Source: Gammaproteobacteria bacterium (GTDB lineage: Bacteria; Pseudomonadota; Gammaproteobacteria; Arenicellales; JAOTYS01). From it: a stretch of DNA of 7,981 bases. Below the pieces are notes generated by a model. The model was not told the origin of the DNA, searched no databases, and saw only the letters and a list, made by a program, of their open reading frames with translations. This document shows, one piece after another, positions 5,936 through 7,981 of this stretch. Each line of letters opens with the position of its first letter. The first letter of the stretch is position 1. Both the position numbers and the translations under genes were made by a program. Location: the NCBI GenBank assembly GCA_029861795.1, contig JAOTYS010000212.1:1-7981 (forward strand), in the 5' to 3' direction.

Positions 5936-7021
5936 TCAACCGTTCACACGTTGGAATTCCCGCATAAACTGGGCTAGCGTATCTACACATGCCTTAGGCA
6001 GTGCGTTGTAACAGCTCGCGCGGCATCCGCCAACGCTACGATGGCCCTTCAAGCCAATTAGTTCCGCGGCGCCGGCTTCGGACAAGAATTTCCTTTCAAG
6101 CTCTTCGCCGCGCAATCTAAACACAATGTTCATCCGCGATCGGTATTTTTCATCAATTGGGCAGTTGAAAAAGCCCCCACTCTGGTCAATTACCTTGTAT
6201 AGGACATCTGCCTTCTCATCAGCCATGCGCTCAATGACTGGGAGCCCGCCCAACCCTTTCATCCATCGTATCACCAACAACATCATGTAAATGGTAAAAA
6301 CGGGCGGCGTATTGTAGAGGGACAAACTCTTGGCATGGATACCATATCGTAGGTAAGCACCTATATCCTGATTTAGCTCTTCAATAACGTTTTTCCTTAT
6401 AAAAACCACGGCCATACCCGACGGAGCAAGATTCTTTTGCACTCCTCCATATACAAGATCAAACCTCTCCCATGGTATCGGGCGACTCATAAAGTCTGAG
6501 GACATGTCCGAAATCATCGGCACCCCGGCATTTGGCCAGTCGGCGTAACGTATGCCACCAATAGTTTCATTTGAGGTGATGTGCAGATAACGCGTTCCAT
6601 CCCTTAGCTCAAGTTCAGAGTCCGCCGGCATGCGAGTATAGTTGCATTCAGAACCGTCCCAGGCCACGTACACATTACCGTAGAGCTTAGCGTCGCTTAT
6701 GGCCTTGCTCGCCCAGGAACCAGAATCTACGTAAGCGGCTACATTGTCCGGTTTGAGAAAATTCATTGGCACCATAGCGAATTGCAAAGTGGCGCCGCCT
6801 TGCAAAAATAGGATCTCGAAGTCGTCCGGTGTCCCGAACACGTCCTTGGCAAGGCTCATGGCCTCACTATGTACCGAGTCGTATTCTTTACTGCGGTGGC
6901 TCATTTCTATGAGGGACATACCTGCACCGTGAAAGTCCACAAACTCCTGCTGCGCCTGCTGCAAAACCTCAAGGGGCAGCGTGCAAGGACCAGCTCCAAA
7001 ATTGCATTTTCGATTGCTCAT
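5936..7021 (-). CDS. serC: Phosphoserine aminotransferase
   Basis: SerC is a PLP-dependent enzyme that converts 3-phosphohydroxypyruvate and glutamate to O-phosphoserine and 2-oxoglutarate, the second step of serine synthesis; it also serves pyridoxine synthesis in many proteobacteria. The 361 residues are full length (E. coli 362). Seen: NFGAGPCTLP at 7-16, SHRSKE at 41-46 with phosphate-binding His42/Arg43, GGATLQFAMVPMN at 75-87, the PLP-stacking Trp103, TSNETIGG at 149-156, Asp172 in SDMSSDFMSR, the PLP lysine Lys196 in GGVQKNLAPSG, and HRSVGGCRASCYNA at 327-340 with substrate-binding Arg334. The ATG at 7021 has GGAG seven bases ahead. The core wording (MSLIEMSHRSKE, LFLQGGATLQFAMVPMN) resembles Firmicutes/Bacteroidetes SerC more than the E. 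coli type. It lies 75 bases after serA and 38 before the DUF1015 gene. Confidence 0.98.
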   Translation of the reverse strand: MSNRKCNFGAGPCTLPLEVLQQAQQEFVDFHGAGMSLIEMSHRSKEYDSVHSEAMSLAKDVFGTPDDFEILFLQGGATLQFAMVPMNFLKPDNVAAYVDSGSWASKAISDAKLYGNVYVAWDGSECNYTRMPADSELELRDGTRYLHITSNETIGGIRYADWPNAGVPMISDMSSDFMSRPIPWERFDLVYGGVQKNLAPSGMAVVFIRKNVIEELNQDIGAYLRYGIHAKSLSLYNTPPVFTIYMMLLVIRWMKGLGGLPVIERMADEKADVLYKVIDQSGGFFNCPIDEKYRSRMNIVFRLRGEELERKFLSEAGAAELIGLKGHRSVGGCRASCYNALPKACVDTLAQFMREFQRVNG

Positions 7022-7096
7022 GTTTCAGCTCCAGACTTATTGCAGGCCAGATCTCGTTAGACTCGGCGGATCCCAACATGTGATGTCTTGCATCCC

Positions 7097-7981
7097 TTAT
7101 GTGTTCCGGACGGAAAGATGGATCACGTCATCCAAATCACCGATGGCAGAGATCACCTGTGGGGATATCTCCTCGCTTACATGAATTGTGGCGCAGGCCG
7201 CCTTGGCACCATCAAACACCTGATTCTCCATTTGCTCCACATTGATACTTGCCTTCTTGAGCACTTCCAGCACCGCTGACAGCACGCCGACACGGTCGAA
7301 ATGCCTCACTGTTAACACTGCGGAACCTAACGGTTTAGTAGAAAGATTCACACAGTTCATTACGTTTCCCTTTTCAAACACCTGCAACACTTCAACCACT
7401 GTTTCGGCGATAGCATTTTGCGCTTGCTCGGTAGAGGCACCAATATGGTGCGTACCGTAGACATTAGGATGGGTGGAAAGCGAAGTGAAAAATTCACCGA
7501 CCCCGGAAGTAGGTTCGTTGTTATACACGTCCAGCCCAACACGGATCCCCTTCGTCTCCATGGCCCGAATCAAGGCATCATCATCAACAATCTCTCCACG
7601 GGATGTATTAATAATCACGGCATCCGGTTTCATGTGGGAGAGGAATTCTTGGTTAATCATCCCCTTGGTCTTGGCATTTACCGGGACGTGGAAAGAGATC
7701 ACATCGCAGGTTTCAGCCAGGCTAATAACATCAGTGACGAAGGTAATACCGATTCGGTTGATCCGTTCCTGAATATGCCCTGAACGACCTGGTTTTGCCA
7801 TAGCATAGATATCCATTCCAAATGCTCGCGCCCGTTCTGCAAACGCTATACCTATTTCACCGAGACCGACAATGCCGACTTTTCGACCCAACAAACCCTC
7901 TGCCGCTGAATATTTTTTCTTGTTCCACTTCTTGGCTCTCAAGTCGATTACATTGTCGGGAATATTACGATCAATAGACAA
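7097..7981 (-). CDS. serA: D-3-phosphoglycerate dehydrogenase, C-terminal part (runs off right edge)
   Basis: SerA oxidises 3-phosphoglycerate to 3-phosphohydroxypyruvate, the first step of serine synthesis. 294 residues are visible. The frame is open at the window edge, and the TTG at 7981 is an internal leucine codon rather than a start; roughly 100 N-terminal residues should lie outside. Seen (numbering from the edge): DRNIPDN at 4-10, Rossmann GLGEIG at 39-44, HVPVNAKTKGMI at 98-109, TSRGEIVDDDAL at 126-137 with catalytic Arg128, NNEP at 154-157 with Glu156, and THHIGAST at 177-184 with catalytic His179. A C-terminal ACT domain at about 221-294 (RHFDRVGVLSAVLEVL) follows directly, with no intervening ASB domain, so this is the short ACT-bearing type. 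That domain suggests allosteric control, possibly by serine. The Asp normally ending the second Rossmann strand is Ala62 here, with Lys63 and Arg66 nearby. First gene of the serA-serC-DUF1015 run within the window. Confidence 0.96.
   Translation of the reverse strand: MSIDRNIPDNVIDLRAKKWNKKKYSAAEGLLGRKVGIVGLGEIGIAFAERARAFGMDIYAMAKPGRSGHIQERINRIGITFVTDVISLAETCDVISFHVPVNAKTKGMINQEFLSHMKPDAVIINTSRGEIVDDDALIRAMETKGIRVGLDVYNNEPTSGVGEFFTSLSTHPNVYGTHHIGASTEQAQNAIAETVVEVLQVFEKGNVMNCVNLSTKPLGSAVLTVRHFDRVGVLSAVLEVLKKASINVEQMENQVFDGAKAACATIHVSEEISPQVISAIGDLDDVIHLSVRNT

Noticed and set aside
7022..7096. Possible internal promoter or terminator between serA and serC
   Set aside because: Read on both strands; no hairpin with T-run and no convincing -35/-10 pair. 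It looks like an ordinary intra-operon spacer with the serC Shine-Dalgarno.
7979..7981. TTG at the window edge as a serA start
   Set aside because: The following residues (SIDRNIPDN) match an internal part of SerA, so the codon is an internal leucine and the gene continues outside the window.

Overview
This window looks like a piece of a gammaproteobacterial chromosome. The left part holds the core block folP, ftsH, rlmE and divergent yhbY, in the same relative order and orientation as in Escherichia coli, and the FtsH and RlmE sequences are close to E. coli residue for residue. Genus cannot be told from the sequence; an uncultured or marine-type gammaproteobacterium is a guess. Gene density is very high, no gap exceeds 160 bases, and I see no RNA gene, insertion sequence, phage gene or CRISPR array.

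Layout. Minus strand, read from right to left: rlmE (23S rRNA U2552 2'-O-methyltransferase), a 159-base spacer carrying a perfect 20-base tandem duplication, ftsH (membrane AAA+ zinc protease), then the 5' part of folP (dihydropteroate synthase), which runs off the left edge. ftsH starts with TTG. folP has no ATG, GTG or TTG at the conserved start position; an ATA stands there behind a good Shine-Dalgarno. Plus strand, from the divergent promoter region at about 2948-3077: yhbY (CRS1-YhbY RNA-binding ribosome assembly factor), an NRDE/TANGO2-family protein and a DUF1232 (YkvA-type) small membrane protein. These are tightly packed, the last two overlapping by one base, and probably form one operon.

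The right half is a minus-strand serine biosynthesis cassette: serA (partial, runs off the right edge), serC and a DUF1015 protein. It meets the plus-strand operon tail to tail with a 23-base coding overlap. SerA oxidises 3-phosphoglycerate, SerC transaminates the product to O-phosphoserine, and the DUF1015 protein sits where a third enzyme of the pathway would be expected. DUF1015 has no settled function that I know of. A phosphoserine/serine-related role is the most interesting hypothesis here, but it is inference from position and possible distant family ties. SerC and SerA resemble the Firmicutes/Bacteroidetes-like versions more than the E. coli ones, so the cassette may have a different history from the ftsH block.

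No clearly new defence or mobile system is visible. The points most worth a second look are the ATA start of folP, the serA-serC-DUF1015 cassette, the altered cofactor-specificity site in SerA, and the tandem duplication upstream of ftsH.
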